64,000 nt of DNA from Psychromonas sp. 14N.309.X.WAT.B.A12 (GCF_030397575.1 NZ_JAPNXS010000002.1:248001-312000), one strand, 5' to 3'; shown: positions 37,681-47,019, counted from the stretch's first letter. Notes: generated by a model not told the origin, from the letters alone. Numbers and translations are program-made.

Positions 37681-38178
37681 ATATTTTGGAATCCACAAAA
37701 GATCAGACGTAAAAAATATTATTTATCAGCAATAAGTCTTTGTTATCTATAAAAATTGGTCTTGGATATCTTTCTTTATTGCTAGCTATATAATCACTTT
37801 ATTAGAAGATTTCTAGCTATTCGGCTACTAATTAAGCAACTAGTGTCTACAAGTAGAGCCCCCCATTAGTTGATTTGGAAAAATCTCACTTTTAAACAAC
37901 TAACCCAAATGAAAATTCACCACGTAGACCAAATTTATAAAAATATAAAATTTTAAATAACAAGAGTTGTGACAAAGATCACCAAACACCATTTTTTTTG
38001 TGAGTTTATTGTGAATTCTTTGAAAAATTTATATAGATTGGCAATTGAGATTTAAAGGGACATGGAAAGTCTACATTTTTTGCAGGAAGCACTTACAACA
38101 TCTTCCTGCTTAACTAAAACAATAACATTTAAATATGACAGTTTTTAAATGAATCTAATAAAAAACAGGAAAATGAAT
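37681..38178 (+). other. Long leader and upstream region of the porin gene
   Basis: Nearly 500 bases without a gene. The region contains a CRP-type palindrome at 37968-37983, an AT-rich probable promoter near 38010-38035 (TATATA at 38030), and in the presumed 5' untranslated region a hairpin GCAGGAAG/CTTCCTGC at 38082-38109 with a 12-base loop. A long structured leader is common in porin mRNAs that small RNAs control; that role here is inference. Confidence 0.45.
37968..37983 (+). promoter_or_regulatory. CRP-type site upstream of the porin gene
   Basis: TGTGA-CAAAGA-TCACC matches the CRP consensus TGTGA-N6-TCACA at nine of ten defined positions. It lies about 65 bases before a plausible transcription start near 38042, close to class I spacing. 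Confidence 0.55.
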
Positions 38179-39114
38179 ATGACATTCAATAAATATCTAC
38201 TAGCTATCGCATCTAGTGCAGTTATTGCATCACCTCTTTATGCCGCAACAATTTACAAAACGGATACTCAAGAATTTAACATTGACGGTCGAGCTGAAGT
38301 TCGAGGATACCGAGCTGACGGTAGTTACGACGATACATCTCGCGTTCGTTTAAACCTTAGTGGCTCAAATGCACTAAGCGATGACTTAACAGTATTTGGT
38401 CGTTATGAGTTTGAAATAAAAGAAAATGACGAAACGGGCGATACAGACATTAGCAGCACTCGTCATCTTTATGTTGGTGCTGACACTAATTACGGTACTG
38501 TCATTTACGGTCACCAAAATAATGCAGTAACTTACCTTACAAACTTTACAGACCAAGCTGAAACATTTAGTGGTTACATCAATGAATTTAACGCTGTAAC
38601 TGGAGACCGTTCAAGAAATACATTACGCTACGCAGTTGAAAGCGATGGACTTACCTTCCAAGTATCTGGCACGAAAATAGATGCAACTAGCACACAAGGT
38701 TTTGGTGCAGTTGTAGGTTACAAAGTATCACCTGCTGTAGAATTAGCAGCTGGTTTTACATCTGCTGAAGTAGCAGACGATACAACAAACACTTACTTAC
38801 TAGGCGCAAAATACTCTAAAGATAGTGTTTACTTAGCTGCAACTGGTTTAATGGGTGACGAAGAAGGGGATGATTTTGAAGGAATGGATGCATTTGCAGC
38901 TTATTACTTCGGTGAAAACGCAGTAAACGTAAGCTACAACTACTACTCGCAAGATGATGCTGATGATGAAAAATTGAACTTTATCGGTTTAGAGTACGCT
39001 CGTTACATTGACAACTTTGCAGTCTACGGCAGCTACAAAATTGCATTAAGCGGTGATACTGCTGATGGTGATGAAGAAGATGCGATTCAAATCGGTGCTC
39101 GTTACAAATTCTAA
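38179..39114 (+). CDS. Outer-membrane porin
   Basis: A 311-residue protein with a signal peptide (MTFNKYLLAIASSAVIAS, cleavage near PLYA) and the alternating strand pattern of a 16-stranded general porin. It ends in phenylalanine (IQIGARYKF), the outer-membrane targeting signal. Acidic loops (KENDETGDTDIS, GDEEGDDFEG, QDDADDEK) are typical of porins of marine bacteria. ATG at 38179 is chosen because AGGA lies eight bases upstream; two in-frame ATGs further upstream are poorly placed. It has a long leader and a CRP-type site, so diet-dependent expression is likely. The solute preference is not readable. Confidence 0.88.
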   Translation: MTFNKYLLAIASSAVIASPLYAATIYKTDTQEFNIDGRAEVRGYRADGSYDDTSRVRLNLSGSNALSDDLTVFGRYEFEIKENDETGDTDISSTRHLYVGADTNYGTVIYGHQNNAVTYLTNFTDQAETFSGYINEFNAVTGDRSRNTLRYAVESDGLTFQVSGTKIDATSTQGFGAVVGYKVSPAVELAAGFTSAEVADDTTNTYLLGAKYSKDSVYLAATGLMGDEEGDDFEGMDAFAAYYFGENAVNVSYNYYSQDDADDEKLNFIGLEYARYIDNFAVYGSYKIALSGDTADGDEEDAIQIGARYKF

Positions 39115-39140
39115 ATCTCTATTAACATAATAGAAATATG

Positions 39141-39168
39141 AAAAGCACTCTCTTTTGAGTGCTTTTTT
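39141..39168 (+). terminator. Porin gene terminator
   Basis: AAAAGCACTC and GAGTGCTTTT form a 10-bp stem with a TCTTTT loop and two more T residues after it, about 26 bases past the stop. Confidence 0.88.
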
Positions 39169-39237
39169 AATGGCATACTGGTAGTGTATTTCCTTCTCTG
39201 CGCTTACAGCGTTTAACTATTAAAATGAGCATCATTT

Positions 39238-39849
39238 ATGAAATTATGGAACATTTTTACCTTTGCAATAGCCAGTATATTAAGCACACAAGTGCTAGCT
39301 GATATAAATCTGACATTCCCCCCACAACTAAAACTACAATTAGTTAACGAAAAAATTTCAAATTCAGAAAACGCTTTGCGATTAAAAAATGGTCAAAACC
39401 AAATTGGCTTCCAATATCAAACTCGTTATCGTTCAGAAGGAGAGAGTCAGCTATTTACATCAGAAATAATATTAATCTCTTTTTCAGGTGCTAACCAAAA
39501 TTTCACTATTACTCTACCCGAACTGAATTCAGAAAAAGAGGTTGACCAGTTTAATAAAAAGCCACAAATAACACTAAAAGATGATAGTGGTAAATCAGTC
39601 GAGTTTGAACAAGGCAAATTAATAAAAGAGGGTTATCAACTCAATAGAGACTTAGCCTCAGAAGTGATTGCTTATAATCAAACAGACAAACCAGCTTCAT
39701 TACAACAACCGGAGACAATTATTATTCCAGCCAATGGTCAAACTGAAGGTGATGTAGCAGGTCAAATGCTAGATTACTGGTACAAGAAAGCAGATGAGAA
39801 AACTCGTGCGCAATTTAAAGCGCGTATTAATACCAATCACACTAAGTAA
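39238..39849 (+). CDS. DUF2057 (YccT/CsgI-type) exported protein
   Basis: A 203-residue protein with a signal peptide (about residues 1-21, ILSTQVLAD) and the DUF2057 pattern: an early FPPQLKLQLVNEK, NGQNQIGFQYQTRY, and a C-terminal QMLDYWYKKADEKTRAQFKA. E. coli YccT of this family has been reported to inhibit curli formation (CsgI). No curli genes are in the window, so the role here is uncertain. It stands alone. Confidence 0.8.
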   Translation: MKLWNIFTFAIASILSTQVLADINLTFPPQLKLQLVNEKISNSENALRLKNGQNQIGFQYQTRYRSEGESQLFTSEIILISFSGANQNFTITLPELNSEKEVDQFNKKPQITLKDDSGKSVEFEQGKLIKEGYQLNRDLASEVIAYNQTDKPASLQQPETIIIPANGQTEGDVAGQMLDYWYKKADEKTRAQFKARINTNHTK

Positions 39850-39873
39850 CTGATCTATTTTACTTGTTAAAAT
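39848..39873 (+). repeat. Short interspersed repeat, AACTGATCTATTTTACT type
   Basis: AACTGATCTATTTTACT followed by TGTTAAAAT repeats the element at 29697-29724. It begins at the stop codon of the DUF2057 gene. Confidence 0.45.
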
Positions 39874-39980
39874 GAATTATCTCTTGTTTGCGCTTTGCTT
39901 AACTCAGCAAGCGCAAACATATCCTTCCCCTTTTCCTCATAAATTTATGCCTCACAGATAACAAAGCGCTATATGTTGCA

Positions 39981-40008
39981 TTGCACTTTCATTTAAACTT
40001 GTTATGAT
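39981..40008 (+). promoter_or_regulatory. Promoter of the thiamin salvage operon
   Basis: TTGCAC at 39981-39986 and TATGAT at 40003-40008 are separated by 16 bases. The expected start near 40015 begins just before the first strand of the riboswitch P1 stem. Confidence 0.7.
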
Positions 40009-40019
40009 TCAAAACACTT

Positions 40020-40119
40020 ATAGTCGGGGAGCCGAAGGCTGAGAACGAATGCGATATCTACTGGGATTGCATCGATACCCGTTGAACCTGATACAGTTAG
40101 CACTGGCGCAGGGAACTAT
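40020..40119 (+). ncRNA. TPP riboswitch (THI element)
   Basis: The conserved core is present: GTCGGGGAGCC, GGCTGAGA, then ACCCGTTGAACCTGATACAG, TTAGCACTGGCG and CAGGGA. The P1 stem pairs ATAGT (40020-40024) with ACTAT (40115-40119). It lies directly before a thiamin operon, the expected location. Downstream sequences give a translational expression platform (see 40167-40193). Confidence 0.95.
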
Positions 40120-40193
40120 GTAAACACCTACCATAGTGCACCTTTGCGCGTATTGGGTTTTATCATATAGTTCCGATGGCGTTGTAATCGGAG
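40112..40193 (+). promoter_or_regulatory. Expression platform of the TPP riboswitch
   Basis: TCCGAT (40172-40177) pairs with ATCGGA (40187-40192), which overlaps the thiD ribosome site GGAG (40190-40193). The 3' strand of P1, GGAACTAT (40112-40119), is exactly complementary to ATAGTTCC (40167-40174), which overlaps the sequestering arm. The two pairings exclude each other. With TPP, P1 forms and the ribosome site is trapped; without TPP the upstream pair opens it. No T tract is present, so control is of translation. The pairings are seen; the switching is inferred. Confidence 0.7.
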
Positions 40194-40198
40194 CAATG

Positions 40199-41089
40199 AT
40201 GGCCAATAACAACCTTAAAACTCAAATAGCAGACTCAATTAAAATATCTTCAACTCATGCAGAAGTGCCTATTGTGTTGACCATCGCAGGTTCTGACAGT
40301 GGCGGTGGCGCAGGTATTCAAGCGGATATTAAGGCTATTTCAGCCACAGGTGGTTATGCTTGCTCAGCCATTACCGCTATCACAGCGCAAAACACCCTAG
40401 GTGTTTCTGGTATTTTCCCAATTCCACTAGAGCATGTTGAAAAGCAACTGGATGCAGTTTTCAGTGACTTAAATATCGTGGCCGTAAAAGTAGGTATGCT
40501 AGCTGATAGTGATATTATTCGCTTGGTTACCAAAAAGCTGAAACAGTACCAGCCTCAGTTTGTCGTAATTGACCCGGTAATGGTCACTACCAATGGCGAT
40601 TTACTATTAGAAAAATCAGCAATTCAAACATTAAAATCTGAGCTATTCCCTTTAGCCGATATTATTACTCCAAACCTACCTGAAGCCGCAGCCTTAATCG
40701 GCGATAGTACATCCTATAACCTTCCTGAAACAACGCAGCAGATGCAATCAATGGCCGACGGGTTACGCCAATTAGGTACTAAAGCCGTGCTATTAAAAGG
40801 TGGATATTTACAAAAAGATAAACACAGTACTGATCTGTTAATTTTATCTAATGTAATTCAAGAGTTAACAGCAGATCGAGTTTACACCGATAATAACCAT
40901 GGTACAGGCTGTACACTTTCCTCAGCTATTGCTTCTTATTTAGCACAAGGTTATCTATTAGCAGAGGCAGTGCAAACTGCAAAAAATTATATTACTCAAG
41001 CGTTAGTTCATGCCGACCAACTCACTATCGGTAAAGGGCGAGGCCCAGTACATCACTTTTACCAACAACACAATGACAGTGATTGCTAA
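40199..41089 (+). CDS. thiD: Hydroxymethylpyrimidine/phosphomethylpyrimidine kinase
   Basis: A 296-residue ribokinase-fold enzyme that phosphorylates HMP and then HMP-P for thiamin synthesis. Motifs include IAGSDSGGGAGIQADIKAIS near residue 28, GMLADSDIIRLV, VIDPVMVTTNGDLLL and the anion-hole NNHGTGCTLSSAIASYL. A 20-residue N-terminal extension (NLKTQIADSIK) precedes the usual start. ATG at 40199 is chosen because GGAG lies five bases before it; that site is the one trapped by the riboswitch hairpin. The next gene starts one base after its stop. Confidence 0.95.
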   Translation: MANNNLKTQIADSIKISSTHAEVPIVLTIAGSDSGGGAGIQADIKAISATGGYACSAITAITAQNTLGVSGIFPIPLEHVEKQLDAVFSDLNIVAVKVGMLADSDIIRLVTKKLKQYQPQFVVIDPVMVTTNGDLLLEKSAIQTLKSELFPLADIITPNLPEAAALIGDSTSYNLPETTQQMQSMADGLRQLGTKAVLLKGGYLQKDKHSTDLLILSNVIQELTADRVYTDNNHGTGCTLSSAIASYLAQGYLLAEAVQTAKNYITQALVHADQLTIGKGRGPVHHFYQQHNDSDC

Positions 41090-41090
41090 C

Positions 41091-41882
41091 ATGCTATTAA
41101 CCACTGCAGATACAAAGCCCTTATATTCACCGGCTATTACCATTGAACAAGGCGCTATACAGTACCAACAAGATACCCAACCTGTATTATCAGGCCTAAA
41201 TATGCAAATGCCAGCACAAAGCTGGACTTGTATTTTAGGGCGGAGTGGCTGTGGTAAAACCACCCTATTACGCTATCTTGCTAATCTGCTAGCAGATAAA
41301 GTGCAGTGGTCTGGCGAGTTATCCACCAGCAACCAAATCGCGCTGAAAGGGCAAGTCGCTTATATGGCTCAACAAGACTTATTAATGCCTTGGTTAAACG
41401 TATTAGACAATGTGTTACTTAGTGAAAAATTTTCAAAAAAAACTCTGCGCTCTCCATCAAAAGTTCAGCAATATGAAAAAGCTATCGCATTATTAACTGA
41501 AGTAGGATTAGCAGACAAAACCCAAGAGTTACCACAAAATTTATCAGGGGGTATGCGCCAACGAGTAGCCTTAGCAAGAACCTTAATGCAAGACAAACCC
41601 GTGGTGCTAATGGATGAGCCCTTCTCGGCCCTAGATGCGGTTACACGCTATAAACTACAAAACTTAGCGCACCGATTATTAAAAAATAAGACAGTTTTAT
41701 TAATCACCCACGCCCCGTTGGAAGCCATTCGCCTAGCCGACCAATTATACATTCTGCATGGAAAACCAGCTTTTGCTAGTGCGCTATCACTGCCAAAACA
41801 ACAAACACCCAGAGAGTTGAATGCTGAAAGTGCGGCATTACAACAGCGAGTTATTCAACGCTTAGAGCAAGATTATGAATAA
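41091..41882 (+). CDS. thiZ: ABC transporter ATPase for a thiamin precursor
   Basis: A 263-residue ABC ATPase. Walker A is GRSGCGKT, the Q loop lies in AYMAQQDLLMPW, the signature is LSGGMRQR and Walker B is VVLMDEPFSALD with the switch histidine in LLITHAP. It belongs to the nitrate/sulfonate/NMT1-like importer group. ATG at 41091 directly follows the thiD stop (TAACATG), suggesting coupling; ATG at 41073 inside thiD is an alternative. It overlaps the permease gene by eight bases. With the two following genes it forms a ThiXYZ importer, known to take up formylaminopyrimidine (FAMP). Confidence 0.88.
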   Translation: MLLTTADTKPLYSPAITIEQGAIQYQQDTQPVLSGLNMQMPAQSWTCILGRSGCGKTTLLRYLANLLADKVQWSGELSTSNQIALKGQVAYMAQQDLLMPWLNVLDNVLLSEKFSKKTLRSPSKVQQYEKAIALLTEVGLADKTQELPQNLSGGMRQRVALARTLMQDKPVVLMDEPFSALDAVTRYKLQNLAHRLLKNKTVLLITHAPLEAIRLADQLYILHGKPAFASALSLPKQQTPRELNAESAALQQRVIQRLEQDYE

Positions 41883-42672
41883 AATCCCTAATATTAAAGT
41901 CTTAAATAATCGAATTAACACATCAGAAAAAGTGCTGCACAACGCCCTAAGAGTGATATTTACTTTATTGGTATTATTAGTGATTTGGCAAGCAACAGTA
42001 TTACTGTTTAAGTTACCAAGTTTTATTTTACCTGAGCCTTTATCTGTCTTTGAACGCTTAATTAATCGTATCGATATTTTACTCAAACACAGCTGGATAA
42101 CGACACAAGAGATCGTATTAGGTTTGTTATTAGGCTTATCCATGGGGTTATTTTTTGCATTACAAATGCTCTTATTTAAACCGGTCAAACGTTGGTTACT
42201 ACCTGTTCTTATCGCCAGCCAAGCCATTCCCGTGTTTGCAATTGCTCCTATTTTGATGATCTGGTTGGGTTACGGTATTGCATCAAAAATAGTGATGGCG
42301 GCGATCATTATTTTCTTTCCTGTGGTGACCTGTTGTTACGATGGGTTAAAGAACACTCCAACAGGCTACTTAGATTTAGCCAATACCATGCAAGCAACTA
42401 AATGGCAGCTACTACGCTACATTCAACTCCCTGCTTCCCTACCAACACTTGCCTCAGGAATACGTGTCGCTGTAGTCATTGCTCCCATTGGAGCGGTCGC
42501 AGGGGAATGGGTTGGTTCTAGCCAAGGCTTGGGATATTTGATGTTACAAGCCAATGCACGCATGTTAATTGATGAAATGTTTGCCGCCCTATTTATTTTA
42601 TCCACTATTTCAGTCGCGCTGTACTTCGTCACAGACAAATGTTTAAACAAATTAATACCCTGGCAACTTTAG
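41875..42672 (+). CDS. thiX: ABC transporter permease for a thiamin precursor
   Basis: A 265-residue inner-membrane permease with about six membrane segments (for example VIFTLLVLLVIWQATVLLF near residue 30). The ATPase-coupling EAA-like loop lies in GYLDLANTMQATKWQLLRY and is followed by QLPASLPTLASGIRVAVV. It belongs to the SsuC/TauC-like group used by ThiX. Its ATG lies in the last codons of thiZ (ATGAATAA). The binding-protein gene follows after 62 bases. Confidence 0.88.
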   Translation: MNKIPNIKVLNNRINTSEKVLHNALRVIFTLLVLLVIWQATVLLFKLPSFILPEPLSVFERLINRIDILLKHSWITTQEIVLGLLLGLSMGLFFALQMLLFKPVKRWLLPVLIASQAIPVFAIAPILMIWLGYGIASKIVMAAIIIFFPVVTCCYDGLKNTPTGYLDLANTMQATKWQLLRYIQLPASLPTLASGIRVAVVIAPIGAVAGEWVGSSQGLGYLMLQANARMLIDEMFAALFILSTISVALYFVTDKCLNKLIPWQL

Positions 42673-42734
42673 TCAGCTACACACAACACGGTCCATTAAA
42701 TGGATGTATATTGAAAAATAAGGAAATAACTGTA

Positions 42735-43685
42735 ATGAAAAAGCAATTTTTACTGGCATCACTGACATTACTGGCAACACTTTTTACCCAATCAGTAGTT
42801 GCACAAGATAAGAAAGTCACCTTGATGTTAGATTGGTTTGTTAACCCGAATCATGGCCCAATCGTTATTGCACAACAACGAGGTTACTTTAAACAACAAG
42901 GCTTAGAGGTAGATATTCAGGAGCCTGCAGATCCAAGCCTTCCACCTAAGCTAGTTGCAGCAGGCAATCTAGATTTAGCGATAACCTATCAACCAAATCT
43001 AATCATTGATGTAGCAGAAGGTTTACCATTAGTTCGCTCTGCAACATTGATCGCAACACCGTTAAATACGTTAATGGTATTGGATAATGGAAAAATTAAT
43101 ACATTAAGTGATTTAAAAAATAAAAAAGTCGGCATTGCTATCTCAGGCAGTGAAGAAGCAATTATTGGCAAAATGTTAGATACAGTAAACCTAACTTTTA
43201 ATGATGTTGAAATCATTAATGTTGGTTGGGCATTATCAGCCTCTTTAGCATCAGGAAAAGTGGATGCGATCTGGGGGGGATTACGTAACTTCGAAAGTAA
43301 TCAACTGGCATTAGAAGGCTTTAACTCTAAGGCTTATTTTCCTGAAGAACACGGTGTTCCTGCTTATGATGAATTAATCTTTGTTGCCAACGCCAATAAC
43401 TATGATGCCAAGATGATTAAGGCATTTAATAAAGCCTTAGAACAAGCAACTATCTATATCACTAATCACCCTCAAGCGGCATGGAAAGAGTTTGTTAGTT
43501 ATGCACCTGATACTTTAGATAACGAGCTTAATAAACGAGCTTGGAGAGACACGCTTTCTCGTTTTGCACTTCGCCCTTCTGCGGTAGATTTAACGCGTTA
43601 CGATGATTACGCTCAGTTTATGTTTGATAATAAACTGATCAAAAAGCGACCACAGGCAAAAGACTATATGCCAACTTTTGAATAA
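42735..43685 (+). CDS. thiY: Pyrimidine-precursor binding protein (NMT1/THI5-like)
   Basis: A 316-residue periplasmic binding protein with a signal peptide (about residues 1-22, ending SVVAQ). The NMT1/THI5-like pattern is clear: VTLMLDWFVNPNHGPIVIAQ, GYFKQQGLEVDIQEPADPSL and NLDLAITYQPNLI. Bacterial ThiY proteins bind N-formyl-4-amino-5-aminomethyl-2-methylpyrimidine, a breakdown product of thiamin. ATG at 42735 with AGGA ten bases upstream gives the signal peptide; the longer frame overlapping thiX is rejected. The tenA gene next door supports FAMP rather than another ligand. Confidence 0.9.
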   Translation: MKKQFLLASLTLLATLFTQSVVAQDKKVTLMLDWFVNPNHGPIVIAQQRGYFKQQGLEVDIQEPADPSLPPKLVAAGNLDLAITYQPNLIIDVAEGLPLVRSATLIATPLNTLMVLDNGKINTLSDLKNKKVGIAISGSEEAIIGKMLDTVNLTFNDVEIINVGWALSASLASGKVDAIWGGLRNFESNQLALEGFNSKAYFPEEHGVPAYDELIFVANANNYDAKMIKAFNKALEQATIYITNHPQAAWKEFVSYAPDTLDNELNKRAWRDTLSRFALRPSAVDLTRYDDYAQFMFDNKLIKKRPQAKDYMPTFE

Positions 43686-43737
43686 TGCTTAAACTTTCAA
43701 ATAGTCATCTCCATTAATCTGATTAAGTGAGACAACA

Positions 43738-44415
43738 ATGAACCATCAAGATTTAATTACCGCTTGCCAAACTGATTGGCAAGCTTATACAAAGCACTCT
43801 TTTGTTTTGCAACTAGGCAATGGTAGTTTAGCTCAGCCATGCTTTTTACATTATTTAAAACAAGATTTTCTATTTTTAAAGCAATATGCACGTGCATACG
43901 CACTAGCCATTTATAAAGCCAATACATTAGCTGATATGCGTAAAGCATTACCCAGTGTTCATGCTTTATTAGACTTTGAGATTAATCACCATATTACTTA
44001 CTGTAAGAATTGGGGATTAAGCGAAGCTGATTTAGAGGCCGAAGATGAAGACTTTGGTACCGTAGCTTATACACGCTACGTATTAGATGCAGGCATGACC
44101 GGTGACCTAGTGGATTTATATGTAGCCCTTGCGCCTTGTTCAATTGGTTATGCTGAAATTGGTCGTTTTTTAGCAAACGACGACAACACATTATTTGAAG
44201 GTAATGAGTTTGCTAGTTGGATAGATCTATACAGTGGAGAGGAGTTCCAACAAAGCATCATTGATAGCACACAACATTTAGATCAATTGTTGGCTGACAT
44301 TGATATTAACAGCAAACGTGGACAACACCTTGTCAAAGTATTCAAAACAGCAACTAGAATGGAAGTCGCTTTTTGGCAACAAGGGTTAAATACCTTAAGT
44401 GAAGGAGTAAAATAA
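43738..44415 (+). CDS. tenA: Aminopyrimidine aminohydrolase TenA (thiaminase II)
   Basis: A 225-residue helical enzyme that turns aminomethylpyrimidine from degraded thiamin into HMP. The catalytic cysteine is C134 in [12 protein letters not shown], the substrate-binding aspartate is D43 in [12 protein letters not shown], and a conserved glutamate lies in [12 protein letters not shown]. Its stop shares one base with the thiM start (TAATG). It works between the ThiXYZ importer and ThiD. Confidence 0.95.
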   Translation: MNHQDLITACQTDWQAYTKHSFVLQLGNGSLAQPCFLHYLKQDFLFLKQYARAYALAIYKANTLADMRKALPSVHALLDFEINHHITYCKNWGLSEADLEAEDEDFGTVAYTRYVLDAGMTGDLVDLYVALAPCSIGYAEIGRFLANDDNTLFEGNEFASWIDLYSGEEFQQSIIDSTQHLDQLLADIDINSKRGQHLVKVFKTATRMEVAFWQQGLNTLSEGVK

Positions 44416-45224
44416 TGACCGCTACCCAAGACAAACAACAATTAATCACCCATGCATTACTAAGCTTACGTGAACAGAAACCTTTAGTGGTTAACATCAC
44501 TAACTATGTGGTGATGAACAACACAGCAAATGCTTTACTGGCGATTGGCGCTTCGCCTATTATGGCTCATTCTCGCCAAGAGTTAGCAGAAATGATGTCA
44601 TTTAGCGGTGCATTAGTGATTAATATAGGCACTTTAGACAGCCAATGGATCCCACGTATGCTGTATGCGGTAGAACAAGCAAATGCTAATAATAAGCCTG
44701 TAGTGTTAGACCCTGTAGGTTGTGGCGCTAGCTCAATACGCACAGAGACCTCTCGCCAAATTGCAGCATTAGCTAAGCAATTAATCATTCGTGGTAATGC
44801 CTCTGAGATCATTGCATTAGCAGGAGAACAGGCAACGAGTAAAGGCGTTGATGCGTTAGATAGTAGTGAATCTGCGGTAAATGCAGCACGTTACTTGGTG
44901 GAAACCTATCGATGTAATGTAGTTATTTCCGGTGAAGTGGATTACATCATTAATTCTAACAGTGAAATACAATTACATAACGGCCATGCCATGATGCCTT
45001 ATATTACTGGGATGGGCTGTAGTTTAAGTGCATTAACCGGTGCTTTTGCTGCAATTGGTGAACAAACAGGGCTAGCTGCAGCAGCTATTTTAGGTATTGC
45101 TGGAGAGCTTGCAGAGAAAAAATCTGCTGGTCCGGGTAGCTTACAAATGAATCTATTAGATGTGCTATATCAGATTGATTCTGAAATGATTAATCAACAT
45201 CTAAAATTAACCATCAATCAATAA
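44415..45224 (+). CDS. thiM: Hydroxyethylthiazole kinase
   Basis: A 269-residue ribokinase-fold enzyme that phosphorylates the thiazole alcohol for salvage. Motifs are [19 protein letters not shown] near residue 22, [30 protein letters not shown] and the phosphate-binding [24 protein letters not shown] precedes the start, which overlaps the tenA stop by one base. Its product is joined to HMP-PP by ThiE, the next gene. Confidence 0.96.
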   Translation: MTATQDKQQLITHALLSLREQKPLVVNITNYVVMNNTANALLAIGASPIMAHSRQELAEMMSFSGALVINIGTLDSQWIPRMLYAVEQANANNKPVVLDPVGCGASSIRTETSRQIAALAKQLIIRGNASEIIALAGEQATSKGVDALDSSESAVNAARYLVETYRCNVVISGEVDYIINSNSEIQLHNGHAMMPYITGMGCSLSALTGAFAAIGEQTGLAAAAILGIAGELAEKKSAGPGSLQMNLLDVLYQIDSEMINQHLKLTINQ

Positions 45225-45242
45225 AAGCACCAAGGAATAAGC

Positions 45243-45875
45243 ATGAACCCGTACCGTTTATATTTAGTCACTGACGACCAACAAGATTTAACAACACTAG
45301 TCAGAGTGGTAAAAGATGCCGTTGCGGGTGGGGTGACCATGGTGCAAGTACGTGAAAAAGGCGACAATATTCAGTCTTTTATTGAACGAGCTCAAGCCGT
45401 TAAACAGATATTGCAAGGGACTCAAGTAGCACTCATTATTAATGATCGTGTTGATGTTGCTTTAGCAGTTAATGCCGATGGCGTGCACCTAGGTCAGTCG
45501 GATATGCCAGTACAATTAGCACGAAAGTTGATTGGCCCAGAAAAAATATTAGGCTTATCCATCGAAAATGATCAACAACTGCTTGAAGCTAATGATTTAC
45601 CATTGGACTACATTGGATTAAGTGCTATTTTTGCGACACCCACTAAAACTAATATCAAGAAACAATGGGGAATACAGGGGCTAAAGAAAGCACTACAACT
45701 CAGCCAATTCCCAATTGTTGCCATTGGGAGTATCTACCAAAGCAATTTAGACACTATTATCGAGACAGGAGTGGATGGTGTTGCCTTAGTTTCCGCCATT
45801 TGCCATGCACCATCTCCACAACAAGCCAGTGCTGATTTATTAAAACAGATACACGCAGCAACACCTTTAGATTAG
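45243..45875 (+). CDS. thiE: Thiamin-phosphate synthase
   Basis: A 210-residue TIM-barrel enzyme that joins HMP-PP and thiazole phosphate. Motifs are VQVREKGDNIQSFI near residue 37, LIINDRVDVALAVNADGVHL, GQSDMPVQLAR and the glycine-rich FPIVAIGSIYQSN and GVDGVALVSAI. AAGGAAT precedes ATG, 18 bases after thiM. It is the last gene of the operon. A hairpin without T tract (ACAGATTA/TAATCTGT, 45892-45918) follows and may be a weak terminator. Confidence 0.96.
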   Translation: MNPYRLYLVTDDQQDLTTLVRVVKDAVAGGVTMVQVREKGDNIQSFIERAQAVKQILQGTQVALIINDRVDVALAVNADGVHLGQSDMPVQLARKLIGPEKILGLSIENDQQLLEANDLPLDYIGLSAIFATPTKTNIKKQWGIQGLKKALQLSQFPIVAIGSIYQSNLDTIIETGVDGVALVSAICHAPSPQQASADLLKQIHAATPLD

Positions 45876-45990
45876 GCCTTCATTTTTTAACACAGATTAA
45901 CGTTAATCATTAATCTGTCACTGCAAACTCATTAAGAATAACTTACACTATTAAACATAATGTTAAGTTAACCAAAACGATGAGTTGATT

Positions 45991-46878
45991 ATGAATATCA
46001 CGCTGAAACAATTACATGTTTTTATCACGATTACCCAAGAAAAGACCCTGACTACAGCCGCAGATAAATTATTCTTGAGTAAACCTGCGGTAAGCATGGC
46101 ATTAGCGGAGCTGGAAAAGCAGCTTGGACATAAATTATTTGAACGTAAAAATAACCGCTTATTAATCAATGAAATGGGCAAAGCATTACTGCCATTAGCC
46201 GATGAACAATTAGAGCGTAGTAAGGCGATTATTAGCCTATTTAATAGTCATAATTTCCAAGGAAAATTACGCATTGGCTCCAGCAACACAGTAGGTAACC
46301 ATCTATTACCCATTTTATTGTCTCAATTCAGGCAAGTAAGCACTCATCAAGATCAATTTATGTGTATTGATAACAGCACAAGTATTGGCAACCAATTGAT
46401 TGATTATGAGTTAGATATTGCACTAGTTGAAGGTTTACTCATTGATAAGCAATTACATGTAGAACGATGGCTTAAAGATGAAATGGTCATTGTAGCTCAC
46501 CCTGAACATCCATTAATGAGCCGTAAAGTAGTGACCATTAATGATTTACATGATCAACATTGGATATTACGAGAAAAGGGCTCAGGTTCACGACATTTTT
46601 TTATTGATCATATAGGCCAACACTTAACAGATCTAGATATTGCTTTTGAATTGACAAGTACAGAAGCGATCATCAACTGTTGTGCCTCAGGTCTAGGTGT
46701 CGCCTGTATGTCTAAAACCGCAGCTCGTCATGCCCTCAATGATAAACGCGTAGTCACCTTACCTATTGATATTGATATGTCTCGTGATTTATACCTGGTC
46801 TGGCATAAAGAAAAGTATCAAAGCCCAATCCTAAAAGAGTTCATTAACTATTGCCGACAATGGTCTTTACCTGAGTAA
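45991..46878 (+). CDS. LysR-type regulator, YeiE-like
   Basis: A 295-residue LysR-family regulator with an N-terminal winged helix (about residues 3-62, TTAADKLFLSKPAVSMALAE) and a two-lobed effector domain. Stretches such as LRIGSSNTVGNHLLPILLSQ, HWILREKGSGSRHF and CCASGLGVACMSK resemble E. coli YeiE. ATG at 45991 gives the standard N terminus; the TTG two codons upstream is unnecessary. It lies 115 bases after thiE on the same strand, but a hairpin intervenes and nothing shows that it regulates thiamin genes. Confidence 0.85.
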   Translation: MNITLKQLHVFITITQEKTLTTAADKLFLSKPAVSMALAELEKQLGHKLFERKNNRLLINEMGKALLPLADEQLERSKAIISLFNSHNFQGKLRIGSSNTVGNHLLPILLSQFRQVSTHQDQFMCIDNSTSIGNQLIDYELDIALVEGLLIDKQLHVERWLKDEMVIVAHPEHPLMSRKVVTINDLHDQHWILREKGSGSRHFFIDHIGQHLTDLDIAFELTSTEAIINCCASGLGVACMSKTAARHALNDKRVVTLPIDIDMSRDLYLVWHKEKYQSPILKEFINYCRQWSLPE

Positions 46879-47019
46879 AAAATGATAACAATCATATTAA
46901 ACTAGATATAAATCGATGTTTTATAAAGAAATAACAATTATAACTACCCATATTTGAATAATAGCCTATGCTCTGTTAATAATTTAAATGATATTATTTT
47001 TTAGGGACAAAAAACTGCT

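Noticed and set aside
45985-46878. LysR gene as thiamin regulator
   Set aside because: It follows thiE on the same strand, but a hairpin and 115 bases intervene, the riboswitch already explains control, and the closest resemblance is to YeiE.
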